Origin: a virus
Direction: 5' to 3' (one strand)
Virus record (IMG/VR): IMGVR_UViG_3300042483_000368
Span: 1-25,693 of that record
DNA: 25,693 bases
Shown: positions 15,297 through 21,490 of the stretch, piece after piece
Position numbering within the stretch: the stretch's first letter is position 1
Layout: every line of letters starts with the position of its first letter
Position numbers and translations under genes: made by a program
The notes under the pieces: generated by a model
Told to the model about the DNA's origin: nothing
Database searches by the model: none
Seen by the model: only the letters and a program-made list of their open reading frames with translations

Positions 15297-15416
15297 ATGA
15301 AAAAGTTAAACATCACCCCATTACGCAAAGTAGAAACACAAAAAGACATTGATACTGCACTAGAGTTTTGGGGTGTCATCTTTTTAGCACTAATTTTTGC
15401 AACCTTACTTTCTTAA
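15297..15416 (+). CDS. Small one-pass membrane protein, first early gene
   Basis: 39 residues (MKKLNITPLRKVETQKDIDT and then a hydrophobic tail). The C-terminal half, FWGVIFLALIFATLLS, is a convincing transmembrane helix; the N-terminal half is charged and probably cytoplasmic. It has an early promoter 50 nt upstream and the AATTTTTAACCTTA leader motif 13 nt before its ATG, which supports expression. No family recognised. First genes of early phage operons often modify host functions, so a host-takeover role is possible but unproven. Confidence 0.6.
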   Translation: MKKLNITPLRKVETQKDIDTALEFWGVIFLALIFATLLS

Positions 15417-15454
15417 TTACTAAACAAAATCTTTAATCTTTAAAATTTACTAAC

Positions 15455-15859
15455 ATGAAAAATCAATTAGAAAACTTAAAAAACGAATTAGCAACAAGTA
15501 TTATCGGTATGGATTCGGAAGACATCTTCCAACTTAATAACTCATATTGTTACGCAAATGATTGTTTTGATGATTTGCTTTATGAATTAGATGATAACAA
15601 TATCAACGAAATTATGGAAGGTAAAGAGCCAATAGAAATAATCAGAATGACTGCCTATGGTGACTTTAATTATTCTCATGATTACTTCCGTTTTGATGGA
15701 TACAGAAACCTTGAAAGTTTAAGTTATTTGACTTCGGAAAATTTACCTGAATTAATAGAAAATATAGTAGATGCTATCATTGAAAATCCCGAAGAATTTG
15801 AGGGATTATTTGAGGACATTACTGCAAAAGTTGAATTATTAACTGAATATCAATCATAA
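15455..15859 (+). CDS. Acidic early protein of unknown function
   Basis: 134 residues from ATG at 15455, preceded by an AT-rich leader (CTTTAAAATTTACTAAC). It is strongly acidic, with runs such as YELDDNNINEIMEG, and alternates predicted helices with aromatic-rich strands (MTAYGDFNYSHDYFRFDGYR). The C-terminus (IVDAIIENPEEFEGLFEDI) is helical and again very acidic. Small acidic early phage proteins are often DNA mimics or inhibitors of host enzymes, but nothing specific was recognised. It follows the small membrane gene by 38 nt and is followed by a gene with the repeated leader motif, so the three probably share one message. Confidence 0.75.
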   Translation: MKNQLENLKNELATSIIGMDSEDIFQLNNSYCYANDCFDDLLYELDDNNINEIMEGKEPIEIIRMTAYGDFNYSHDYFRFDGYRNLESLSYLTSENLPELIENIVDAIIENPEEFEGLFEDITAKVELLTEYQS

Positions 15860-15871
15860 TTTTTAACCTTA
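15858..15871 (+). repeat. Leader motif AATTTTTAACCTTA, copy 2
   Basis: Exact repeat of 15270-15283. It overlaps the last bases of the preceding stop codon and ends 15 nt before the ATG at 15887. Confidence 0.6.
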
Positions 15872-15886
15872 TAAATAATAAACAAA

Positions 15887-16363
15887 ATGACAAAGTATTT
15901 TAAAATAACACGAAAAGATAATAACATAGAATATGCTATTAAATACGATAAAACCAATGAGTTTTTTTTATTTGGTTCAGGATTTGGAATAATTGAATTT
16001 GATGCTTTATCAGTAGAGGAAATTAAAGAAATTCCAACAAAAATGTCGAAGGGTTTAGCATACTTTGATGAATTAGATGAAAATTGTTTTGAGGCATATA
16101 CAGATTTAAATAAAAGGTGGAATGGTTGGGCCATGCCATATATTCATTCAAAGGAGGTAGAAAAACTTATTAAAATGATGTGCGAAGAAGGAGGAATTCA
16201 AGAAACAAAAATGAGTATTAAAAATGGGGTAATTGACATTTTGCAAACCTATGAAGGAGAAATAGAATATGAAGATAAAATTGAGCCAACAATTATAGAC
16301 AATGAGCCCTATTATTTTTTCGGGCATTTAGGATTATGTTTTGATTTTCAACCTTTAAACTAA
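15887..16363 (+). CDS. Early protein of unknown function
   Basis: 158 residues (MTKYFKITRKDNNIEYAIKY). It looks like a soluble alpha/beta protein: strands at the N-terminus, an aromatic cluster around NKRWNGWAMPYIHSKEVEK, a helix (EKLIKMMCEEGG) and an acidic region EGEIEYEDKIEPTIIDNEPY before the hydrophobic end FFGHLGLCFDFQPLN. No catalytic motif or known family recognised. It carries the AATTTTTAACCTTA leader motif 15 nt before its start and is followed 7 nt later by a smaller gene, then a terminator, so it belongs to the first early transcription unit. Confidence 0.75.
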   Translation: MTKYFKITRKDNNIEYAIKYDKTNEFFLFGSGFGIIEFDALSVEEIKEIPTKMSKGLAYFDELDENCFEAYTDLNKRWNGWAMPYIHSKEVEKLIKMMCEEGGIQETKMSIKNGVIDILQTYEGEIEYEDKIEPTIIDNEPYYFFGHLGLCFDFQPLN

Positions 16364-16370
16364 AAAAAAT

Positions 16371-16568
16371 ATGAAATTTCAAGAATTAGAAAATATGCAA
16401 TTAAACGGATTTAGTTGCTATTTAAGAAAGCCAAATAAAAAGGGATTAAATATATACTATCTTTTAAAGCAAGATAAAATAGGTAGATTTTATAAAGACA
16501 TAAAAGCAACTTTTGAAAATATAGAATTTCAATGCTTGCATGAATTAACAGATACAAAATTAAAATAA
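16371..16568 (+). CDS. Small early protein of unknown function
   Basis: 65 residues (MKFQELENMQLNGFSCYLRK). It is basic and rich in Lys, Asn and Tyr, with a probable beta-hairpin in the first half and KDIKATFENIEFQCLHELTD at the end. It starts 7 nt after the previous stop and ends 6 nt before a strong terminator hairpin, so it closes the first early operon. Nothing identifies its function. Confidence 0.65.
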   Translation: MKFQELENMQLNGFSCYLRKPNKKGLNIYYLLKQDKIGRFYKDIKATFENIEFQCLHELTDTKLK

Positions 16569-16574
16569 GATAAG

Positions 16575-16595
16575 AGCCCCTAATTTGGGGCTTTT
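16575..16595 (+). terminator. Intrinsic terminator of the first early operon
   Basis: AGCCCC (16575-16580), loop TAATTT, GGGGCT (16587-16592), then TTTG. It lies 7 nt after the stop of the 65-residue gene. Confidence 0.85.
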
Positions 16596-16612
16596 GTCAT
16601 TAAGTAAAGGGT

Positions 16613-16820
16613 AGGCATTTTTTATGCCTCCTCATCGCTTTTGTATTATATCCATAGATTCTATGGGTGCAAATGTTAGCACCCCTTAGAATTAAAAGGA
16701 TAAAGTATGAGCATAGTATTACTATATACTTATTGATTTGATAAATTGATTTTAAGCGATTAAAAATTGCATAGGTATGCAATCGTATTACCTAACCTAT
16801 GAAAGTCGCTTAAAAGCCAA
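16613..16820. ncRNA. Candidate structured RNA or folded regulatory region
   Basis: About 200 nt without a gene carry a chain of perfect inverted repeats: AGGCAT/ATGCCT (16613-16629); CCATAG/CTATGG (16652-16666); GGGTGC/GCACCC (16665-16684); AAGTAT/ATACTT enclosing ATAGT/ACTAT (16703-16731); and TTTTAAGCGA/TCGCTTAAAA, 10 bp (16750-16759 with 16806-16815). Inside the last stem, TTGCATA/TATGCAA (16767-16782) and CATAGGT/ACCTATG (16770-16776 with 16795-16801) share bases and exclude each other. The region follows a terminator and precedes a gene at 16858. RNA status is inferred; a DNA-level cruciform or protein site is the alternative. Confidence 0.45.
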
Positions 16821-16857
16821 TTATACTACCTTAAAAACAATTTAAATACAAAATATT

Positions 16858-17124
16858 ATGACACGTTTAGATGAATTACTTAAAGCGATTGAATATTACG
16901 ACATTCTAAAAACTCCCCAAAAAATACCAACAATAACCCTACTTGAAAGCCAAGAAAGTCCAGAAAAAGTGACCAGTGCATATACATTTAAAAAAGCTAA
17001 TAGTCCCGGAAAATTTTTGGAAAGAAATTTGATTTTTCTCCTGGCATTTATTTTTATGATCTGCGTAGCAAATTTAATTACAACTGGAATTTTAATTTAT
17101 TTTTTCTTAGAAAATCTTCACTAA
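16858..17124 (+). CDS. Membrane-anchored protein of unknown function
   Basis: 88 residues from ATG at 16858. The first about 55 residues are charged and cytosolic in character (MTRLDELLKAIEYYDILKTP). Residues about 56-85 are one long hydrophobic helix (NLIFLLAFIFMICVANLITT and GILIYFF), giving a C-terminal anchor, possibly a re-entrant hairpin given its length of about 30 residues. It directly follows the structured region and its leader is AT-rich. No family recognised. Holin activity is not supported, because holins normally have more than one segment or a clear charged C-terminus. Confidence 0.65.
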   Translation: MTRLDELLKAIEYYDILKTPQKIPTITLLESQESPEKVTSAYTFKKANSPGKFLERNLIFLLAFIFMICVANLITTGILIYFFLENLH

Positions 17125-17143
17125 AATATATTACAATATTTGT

Positions 17144-17175
17144 TTGCAATTATTATTATTAATTGTTTACATTTG
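17144..17175 (+). promoter_or_regulatory. Promoter of the RHH-like gene
   Basis: TTG (17144-17146), a 21-nt spacer and TACATTTG (17168-17175) match the Bacteroidota TTG/TAnnTTTG form. The surrounding TTGTTTACATTTGTA is identical to that of the promoter at 21277-21306. The start codon is 24 nt downstream. Confidence 0.8.
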
Positions 17176-17199
17176 TAGAAATAAAAACTCAAACAAATT

Positions 17200-17388
17200 A
17201 TGGCACACGACAAGACAGAAATTAACAAGAAAAAAGCAGGTAGACCTAAGTTAGAACCTACTTCAGTTATATCAGTAAGAATACCAACAAAAACTAAGCT
17301 AGAAGTTGAGGAAAGATTTGGTAAATATTGGCAAGGATTATTTAAAGACTTTTGCAGAGTTTATCTGCTAGACGATCAGAGTAAGTAG
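17200..17388 (+). CDS. Small DNA-binding protein, AT-hook plus ribbon-helix-helix-like
   Basis: 62 residues. The N-terminus has KKKAGRPKLEP, an AT-hook-like GRP core. Residues about 22-55 (TSVISVRIPTKTKLEVEERF, then WQGLFKDFCRVYLL) follow the ribbon-helix-helix plan: a strand with alternating residues, helix, turn and helix. Such proteins bind as dimers to short inverted or direct repeats, often at their own promoter. It has its own consensus promoter 24 nt upstream and is followed by a weak hairpin, so it may be a single-gene unit. It is the only obvious small regulator in view and therefore a candidate for the 23-bp dyad sites, a link that is pure inference. Confidence 0.65.
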   Translation: MAHDKTEINKKKAGRPKLEPTSVISVRIPTKTKLEVEERFGKYWQGLFKDFCRVYLLDDQSK

Positions 17389-17415
17389 AAAAATAGGTTA
17401 AAGGTTTATTATAGC

Positions 17416-17444
17416 AAAAGCCCATATTTTTAATGCGGGATTTT
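17416..17444 (+). terminator. Weak hairpin with T-runs after the RHH-like gene
   Basis: AAAAGCCC (17416-17423) and GGGATTTT (17437-17444) pair with one mismatch, and a run of nine or ten T follows at 17451. It is a possible terminator but with only three G-C pairs. Confidence 0.4.
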
Positions 17445-17506
17445 CTCATATTTTTTTTTACGATATTTAAAAAGTTGACTTTTCTGAAAATTATAAAATT
17501 GGGTAT

Positions 17507-17614
17507 ATGAAAGATGACAATGATTATTCAAAGCTTATAGCAATTGCCTATTGGGTGCTTGCAGTATTGTTCTTCTTATATGCCCATTTCATCCTTAAAT
17601 TATCTGATATATGA
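17507..17614 (+). CDS. Small one-pass membrane protein
   Basis: 35 residues (MKDDNDYSKLIAIAYWVLAV continuing LFFLYAHFILKLSDI). After a short acidic start, residues about 10-31 form a hydrophobic transmembrane helix. The stop TGA overlaps the next ATG as ATGA, and that coupled arrangement is the main support for the gene being real. Nothing identifies its function. Confidence 0.5.
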   Translation: MKDDNDYSKLIAIAYWVLAVLFFLYAHFILKLSDI

Positions 17615-17790
17615 ATCCAATAAACAAAGCAATTGAGATTGTTAATAGAATCATGTTTGTAAGTCCTTTGATTCACTTAGATGAAGTTAAAGAAGTTGCT
17701 AAGATTGTAGTAGAGGAAATTAAATTTAATTGCTTGGATGATGCTTTAAAGTTTTGGAATAAAGTTAACGAAGAAATAGAAAAGTTATGA
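17611..17790 (+). CDS. Small helical protein of unknown function
   Basis: 59 residues (MNPINKAIEIVNRIMFVSPL onward), almost entirely helical, with a Val/Glu/Lys-rich amphipathic middle (LDEVKEVAKIVVEEIK) and an acidic end. It is joined by 4-nt ATGA overlaps to both the small membrane gene before it and the RusA gene after it, strong evidence that it is translated. It could assist the resolvase or simply share its message. No family recognised. Confidence 0.6.
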   Translation: MNPINKAIEIVNRIMFVSPLIHLDEVKEVAKIVVEEIKFNCLDDALKFWNKVNEEIEKL

Positions 17791-18140
17791 CCGAAACTAT
17801 TTACGGCCTTGTACCCAGTAAGTCTAACTCATATCGTATTGCAGGTAGGTTCATGTACAAGACTAAGGCTTTAAAAGATTACGAACAAAGCTTTATAGAT
17901 CAATGCAAAGTTTACAAAGATAGAAACATTGAAGGTAACATAGGTATTAACATTATGGTGTATTATCCTAACCGAAAGTCTGATTTAGATGGAGTTACTA
18001 AAGCAGTATTAGATTTACTTCAGAAGGTAAAAGCCTTTGATAATGATAATAAAGTAGCAGAATTAAATTTAAAGAAAGGATTAGATAAAGAGAATCCAAG
18101 AATTGAATTTAGTATATGGGTTTGTGATTATATAATTTAA
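17787..18140 (+). CDS. RusA-type Holliday junction resolvase
   Basis: 117 residues, normal for the RusA endodeoxyribonuclease family. The key block YYPNRKSDLDGVTKAVLDLL (59-78) contains Asp66 and Asp68 with Lys72, and AFDNDNKVAELNLKKG (83-98) contributes Asp85/Asp87; these correspond to the RusA metal-binding acids and the following strand. The enzyme cuts four-way junctions made during recombination and replication, resolving branched DNA before packaging. It is ATGA-coupled to the preceding small gene. Together with the SSB-like and exonuclease genes downstream it indicates a phage-encoded recombination system. Confidence 0.9.
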   Translation: MTETIYGLVPSKSNSYRIAGRFMYKTKALKDYEQSFIDQCKVYKDRNIEGNIGINIMVYYPNRKSDLDGVTKAVLDLLQKVKAFDNDNKVAELNLKKGLDKENPRIEFSIWVCDYII

Positions 18141-18157
18141 CTAAAATAAAATAACTA

Positions 18158-18352
18158 ATGAAAAAATTCGTAAAGATTACCACAAGAAATTCAGATGGAA
18201 GTATTGTAAGAAGTTGGATTGACCAAGAGCAAATTGCACAATTATCACAGCATACTCAACAACAAGGAGATAATGAAGGTACTTGTAGGTTTGTTGATGG
18301 TTCAATTCTTGAATTAATAACTTTCAATGAAACTTTAGATTCACTTAAATAA
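18158..18352 (+). CDS. Small protein of unknown function
   Basis: 64 residues (MKKFVKITTRNSDGSIVRSW). The start is preceded by TAAAATAACTA, a typical AT-rich leader here. Strand-rich at the N-terminus, then IDQEQIAQLSQHTQQQGDNE (Gln-rich) and another strand pair (CRFVDGSILELITFNET). It may form a small beta-barrel. Nothing identifies a role; it lies between the resolvase and another small unknown gene. Confidence 0.65.
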   Translation: MKKFVKITTRNSDGSIVRSWIDQEQIAQLSQHTQQQGDNEGTCRFVDGSILELITFNETLDSLK

Positions 18353-18370
18353 ACTTAAAACAAATAACAA

Positions 18371-18586
18371 ATGAAAACAGTAAGAATCGGTGAACTTGTA
18401 AAAGTTGACAACCAACAAAGAAAGAATGGTGCTAATGCAGAATACTACCACGTTATTGTAAAAGGTAATAGAGGCCCATTTAAGTTACTATTTACCAAGT
18501 CAGAATTAGATGCTGCCAATGATCGTGCAGTAAAGAATTGGGAAGATACATTAGAGAGAAGCTTTATCTCAAAATTGATTGACTAA
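18371..18586 (+). CDS. Small protein of unknown function
   Basis: 71 residues (MKTVRIGELVKVDNQQRKNG). Predicted as a short beta sheet (VRIGELVKVD, YYHVIVKG, PFKLLFTKSEL) followed by a helix (DAANDRAVKNWEDTLERSF). This layout resembles small nucleic-acid or phage accessory proteins, but no specific family is recognised. Its stop codon TAA overlaps the next ATG by one base (TAATG), coupling it to a small membrane peptide. Confidence 0.68.
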   Translation: MKTVRIGELVKVDNQQRKNGANAEYYHVIVKGNRGPFKLLFTKSELDAANDRAVKNWEDTLERSFISKLID

Positions 18587-18699
18587 TGACTATCCTAAGA
18601 AATATTCTTACCTGGACTTTAGCCATCACAATATTTCTAGTATGCTTACCATTTATGCTAATGAATAGGCTACTAGGATTAGATGAAGAAGAAGATTAA
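18586..18699 (+). CDS. Small one-pass membrane protein
   Basis: 37 residues (MTILRNILTWTLAITIFLVC continuing LPFMLMNRLLGLDEEED). Residues about 8-26 are a transmembrane helix and the tail is acidic. The start is coupled to the preceding stop as TAATG and the end overlaps the HNH gene by 17 nt if the latter begins at 18683. Support is the coupled junction and a clean helix; no function is known. Confidence 0.55.
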   Translation: MTILRNILTWTLAITIFLVCLPFMLMNRLLGLDEEED

Positions 18700-19249
18700 C
18701 CGAAAACTACCCAAACAAATGACACAAAAAGAAATTTGGAAAGAACTTCCAACTGCACCTGAATTATATTTAGTAAGTAATTATGGTAAAGTTATTAGCA
18801 AAAACTACAATCGTACGGGTAAGCCTAAAGAACTTACTAATGTAAAAAACTCTCAAGGCTATTTAGTAGTTGGTATTTTTTATGATAAAAAAAATCATGT
18901 TTGCAAAGTTCATAGGCTTGTATGTTTGACATTTTTAGATAATCCAAACAATTATCCTTTTGTTAATCACAAAAATGCAATCAAGACAGACAATAGACTT
19001 GAAAATTTAGAATGGTGTAGTCATCAGCAAAATGTTGATCATGCTTGGGCAAATAATTTAATTGTATTTAGTGAAGAACATAAAAATAGATTAAGAACAG
19101 TAAATCAAAAAATGGTTCTTAATACTAATAGCGGTATTTATTTTGATAATATTAAAATGGCAGCTAAATCAGTTAATCATAATTATATAAAACTTCAATA
19201 CAAGCTTAGAAATTTAATACCAAACGACACAAATTTTATTTTAGCATGA
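18683..19249 (+). CDS. Free-standing HNH homing endonuclease (NUMOD4-HNH)
   Basis: 188 residues. Residues about 17-65 form a NUMOD4 DNA-binding motif (EIWKELPTAPELYLVSNYGK then VIS). The HNH_3-type nuclease follows: HRLVCLTFLDN (His77), PFVNHKNAIKTDNRLENLEW (Asn95, His96, Asn104, Asn107) and CSHQQNVDHAW. The C-terminal segment about 142-185 resembles a NUMOD1-type helix for extra DNA contact. These enzymes cut phage relatives lacking the gene and spread by repair. It sits in the middle of small early genes, with 17-nt and 4-nt overlaps, so no intron or disrupted gene is visible. A start at ATG 18719 (MTQKEIW) is equally plausible. Confidence 0.92.
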   Translation: MKKKINRKLPKQMTQKEIWKELPTAPELYLVSNYGKVISKNYNRTGKPKELTNVKNSQGYLVVGIFYDKKNHVCKVHRLVCLTFLDNPNNYPFVNHKNAIKTDNRLENLEWCSHQQNVDHAWANNLIVFSEEHKNRLRTVNQKMVLNTNSGIYFDNIKMAAKSVNHNYIKLQYKLRNLIPNDTNFILA

Positions 19250-19617
19250 AACAATCCCAAACAAACAAATTCTTGCTTTACTATAGCCACTGTCAGTTCC
19301 TATACGACTTCATTGAAGAAGATTGGGAAAGGTCATCAGGTAATGTCCGAAAAGTTAAATTATTGACTAACCAACTAAAGATTGAGTTGGAAAAGAATGT
19401 TGATCACATCTTTAAATCACAAAATGGTGATGGAGTTGATATGCAGAATGTTGTAGAGCAATTTGTAAATGCTAGTGGTATAATGAAGTTCTTCTTTGAG
19501 TTAGGATTACAAATGGACACAATGGAAGAAGCTAAGAAGTTGGAACTTAACAATCGTGTTAATAGCTTAATGGAAGAATATGGTTTAGACCTTAAAATGT
19601 ATGGCAATGATAGATAG
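19246..19617 (+). CDS. Helical protein of unknown function
   Basis: 123 residues, ATG overlapping the HNH stop (ATGA). The sequence is mainly helical: MKQSQTNKFLLYYSHCQFLY, a basic stretch (SSGNVRKVKLLTNQLKIELE), and an acidic C-terminal helix (MDTMEEAKKLELNNRVNSLM). No catalytic motif, metal site or known family recognised. Its overlap with the next gene suggests joint expression. It could be the partner the homing endonuclease landed beside. Confidence 0.7.
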   Translation: MKQSQTNKFLLYYSHCQFLYDFIEEDWERSSGNVRKVKLLTNQLKIELEKNVDHIFKSQNGDGVDMQNVVEQFVNASGIMKFFFELGLQMDTMEEAKKLELNNRVNSLMEEYGLDLKMYGNDR

Positions 19618-19948
19618 TATTGTAGAATCAGTTCGCCAGGATTTATTAGATAGATCGGAGGTTGGAATTAAGAAGTATAATACCACTCTTGATAGAGATG
19701 ACCTTGAAATTACTGATTGGATTACTCATGCTTATCAGGAACTACTTGATGGTGCTTTATATCTTAAAAAATTAAATCAAGATGTAGAAGGAATGGTTGA
19801 GTGGACTTGCAAGCTTGAGCAAGAATTAATTCTTAAAAATAAGATTATTGAGAACTTAGTTAAGGTAATTAAATCTCAAGAAGATGAAATTACAGAACTA
19901 AAGAAAGTAAATTATAATCAAGAAAAACGTAGGAATTGGCATTATTAA
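19601..19948 (+). CDS. Phage protein with possible MazG-like helical core
   Basis: 115 residues; ATG at 19601, or at 19607 with two fewer residues. The segment RSEVGIKKYNTTLDRDDLEI and DWITHAYQELLDGALYLKKL is a widespread phage pattern ('KYg.tl.r.dl....wl.haYeElLD.alYLk') that I associate with MazG-like all-alpha NTP pyrophosphohydrolase relatives, where Glu and Asp in the helices bind metal. The C-terminal part (about 70-115) is a long charged coiled coil, unusual for MazG. A nucleotide-pool function is therefore possible, not established. It lies directly before the methyltransferase gene. Confidence 0.65.
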   Translation: MAMIDSIVESVRQDLLDRSEVGIKKYNTTLDRDDLEITDWITHAYQELLDGALYLKKLNQDVEGMVEWTCKLEQELILKNKIIENLVKVIKSQEDEITELKKVNYNQEKRRNWHY

Positions 19949-19949
19949 T

Positions 19950-21233
19950 ATGAATGTACTTAGTTTATTTGATGGAATGTCCTGTGGGCAACAAGCTTTA
20001 GAAAGAGTAGGGATTAAAGTTGATAAATACTTTGCTTCTGAAATAGACAAGTATGCTATCCAGGTTACAATGGCTAACTATCCTAATACAATACAACTTG
20101 GTTCTGTTGTAAATGTTGATGGCCATTCACTACCTAAAATTGATATTCTTATTGGTGGATCGCCTTGTCAGTCATTTTCTTTTGCAGGTAGGAGAAAAGG
20201 AATGTCAACAAAAGATGAGCAAGAGATTTTAACTCTTGAGCATTACTTAGAACTTAAAGCAGATGGTTTTGAATTTGAAGGACAATCATATCTTTTTTGG
20301 GAATACATGAGATTACTTAATGAAGTAAAACCAAAGTATTTCTTACTTGAGAATGTAATGATGGGAGAAAGGTGGGAAAAGGTTTTATCTAAAGCAATTG
20401 GGGTTAAACCAATTATGATAAATTCAGCTTTGCTATCTGCACAAAATCGACAAAGACTTTATTGGACTAATATAGGTTTAGCACCTCAAGGATTATTTGG
20501 TGATTTAGAATCTATTATCGAACAACCAAAAGACAAAGGAATATTATTAAAAGATATACTAGAAGAAAATATTGATGAAAAGTATTTTTTAAGTGAAAAA
20601 GGAGTAAAAAGAATACAATCTTATAACAATTTTGAAAGAACAATAGATGATTCTTTAAAATCATTATGCTTAACTAAAGCTTATGAAAAACAAGGCAGAG
20701 ATAATCAACTTATTGTTCATAATATGATGCCACGATCGTCAAAAACCGGGAAAGGAGGAACCGGGCCTTTAAGTAGAAATGATGGAAAAACTTATTGTTT
20801 AGATACCGGATCAACAAATGCAATTGAAATTATTGGATGTGATTTTAGAGTTGATGAAGGTTTAAGATTTAGAGAAAATGGAAAATCAGGTACTTTAGCT
20901 GCTAGAGCAAGAAATGATGAATCATGTGGGCAATTAGTTTATAGAAAAGTTATTCAATTAAACGATTCTAAAGAAAGCGGAGGCCAACAACCATATATGC
21001 AAAATAGAGTATATGATATTAATGGTATTAATCCTGCATTAACTACTTTATGGAATGGTGCTAATTTAATAAATACAAAAACAATAAGAAGATTAACACC
21101 AACAGAATGTGAAAGACTTCAAACAGTTAAGGATAATTATACTGCTAATGTTTCAGATACACAAAGATATAAGATGCTTGGTAATGGTTGGACAGTAGAT
21201 GTAATAGCCCATATTCTTAATTATATCAAGTAA
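19950..21233 (+). CDS. DNA (cytosine-5-)-methyltransferase
   Basis: 427 residues, the largest early gene. Motifs: I SLFDGMSCG (5-13), IV GGSPCQSFS (69-77, catalytic Cys73), VI ENV (134-136), VIII QNRQRLYW (165-172), IX RRLTPTECERLQ (380-391) and X MLGNGWTVDVIAHIL (409-423). Between VIII and IX the recognition region (about 230-375) has four degenerate repeats around SLCLTKAY, TYCLDTGS, SGTLAARA and PALTTLWN. Methylation of C5 in a short target would protect phage DNA from host restriction. No restriction enzyme gene is next to it, so it looks like an orphan. The downstream AT-rich gap contains a new promoter. Confidence 0.95.
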   Translation: MNVLSLFDGMSCGQQALERVGIKVDKYFASEIDKYAIQVTMANYPNTIQLGSVVNVDGHSLPKIDILIGGSPCQSFSFAGRRKGMSTKDEQEILTLEHYLELKADGFEFEGQSYLFWEYMRLLNEVKPKYFLLENVMMGERWEKVLSKAIGVKPIMINSALLSAQNRQRLYWTNIGLAPQGLFGDLESIIEQPKDKGILLKDILEENIDEKYFLSEKGVKRIQSYNNFERTIDDSLKSLCLTKAYEKQGRDNQLIVHNMMPRSSKTGKGGTGPLSRNDGKTYCLDTGSTNAIEIIGCDFRVDEGLRFRENGKSGTLAARARNDESCGQLVYRKVIQLNDSKESGGQQPYMQNRVYDINGINPALTTLWNGANLINTKTIRRLTPTECERLQTVKDNYTANVSDTQRYKMLGNGWTVDVIAHILNYIK

Positions 21234-21276
21234 TATATTTTTTTTCATCTATTTTTAAATATTTTTTAATATTCTA

Positions 21277-21306
21277 TTGTTTATTAATAATACTTGTTTA
21301 CATTTG
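21277..21306 (+). promoter_or_regulatory. Promoter of the replication/recombination operon
   Basis: TTG (21277-21279), a 19-nt spacer and TACATTTG (21299-21306). The core TTGTTTACATTTGTA is identical to the promoter at 17144-17175. The first gene starts 22 nt downstream. Confidence 0.8.
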
Positions 21307-21328
21307 TACAACACAAACAAACACAGTT

Positions 21329-21478
21329 ATGAAAATAATCAAAGCAAAGTTCCAAGATGAGGCAGGTTTTTATACCATGACCTTTAGTTTTAATGCAGAC
21401 CTATGGTCTATTAGTGATATTCTTAAAAATGAATCTCAAAAAAGTAACGCAAAATTTATCCAATTTCTTTATAACTAA
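21329..21478 (+). CDS. Small protein of unknown function
   Basis: 49 residues (MKIIKAKFQDEAGFYTMTFS continuing FNADLWSISDILKNESQ). It begins 22 nt after a clear promoter -7 box and is followed 12 nt later by the SSB-like gene, so it is the leader gene of that operon. Strand-rich N-terminus and a short helix after. No family recognised; the promoter and spacing are the main support. Confidence 0.6.
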   Translation: MKIIKAKFQDEAGFYTMTFSFNADLWSISDILKNESQKSNAKFIQFLYN

Positions 21479-21490
21479 ACACAAACAATT

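Noticed and set aside
15850-16134. Minus-strand 94-residue open frame
   Set aside because: Fully antisense to the 158-residue early gene, which has a leader motif and fits the operon.
16600-16782. Minus-strand 60-residue open frame
   Set aside because: It crosses the chain of inverted repeats and reads against the surrounding early genes, with no promoter or coupled neighbour.
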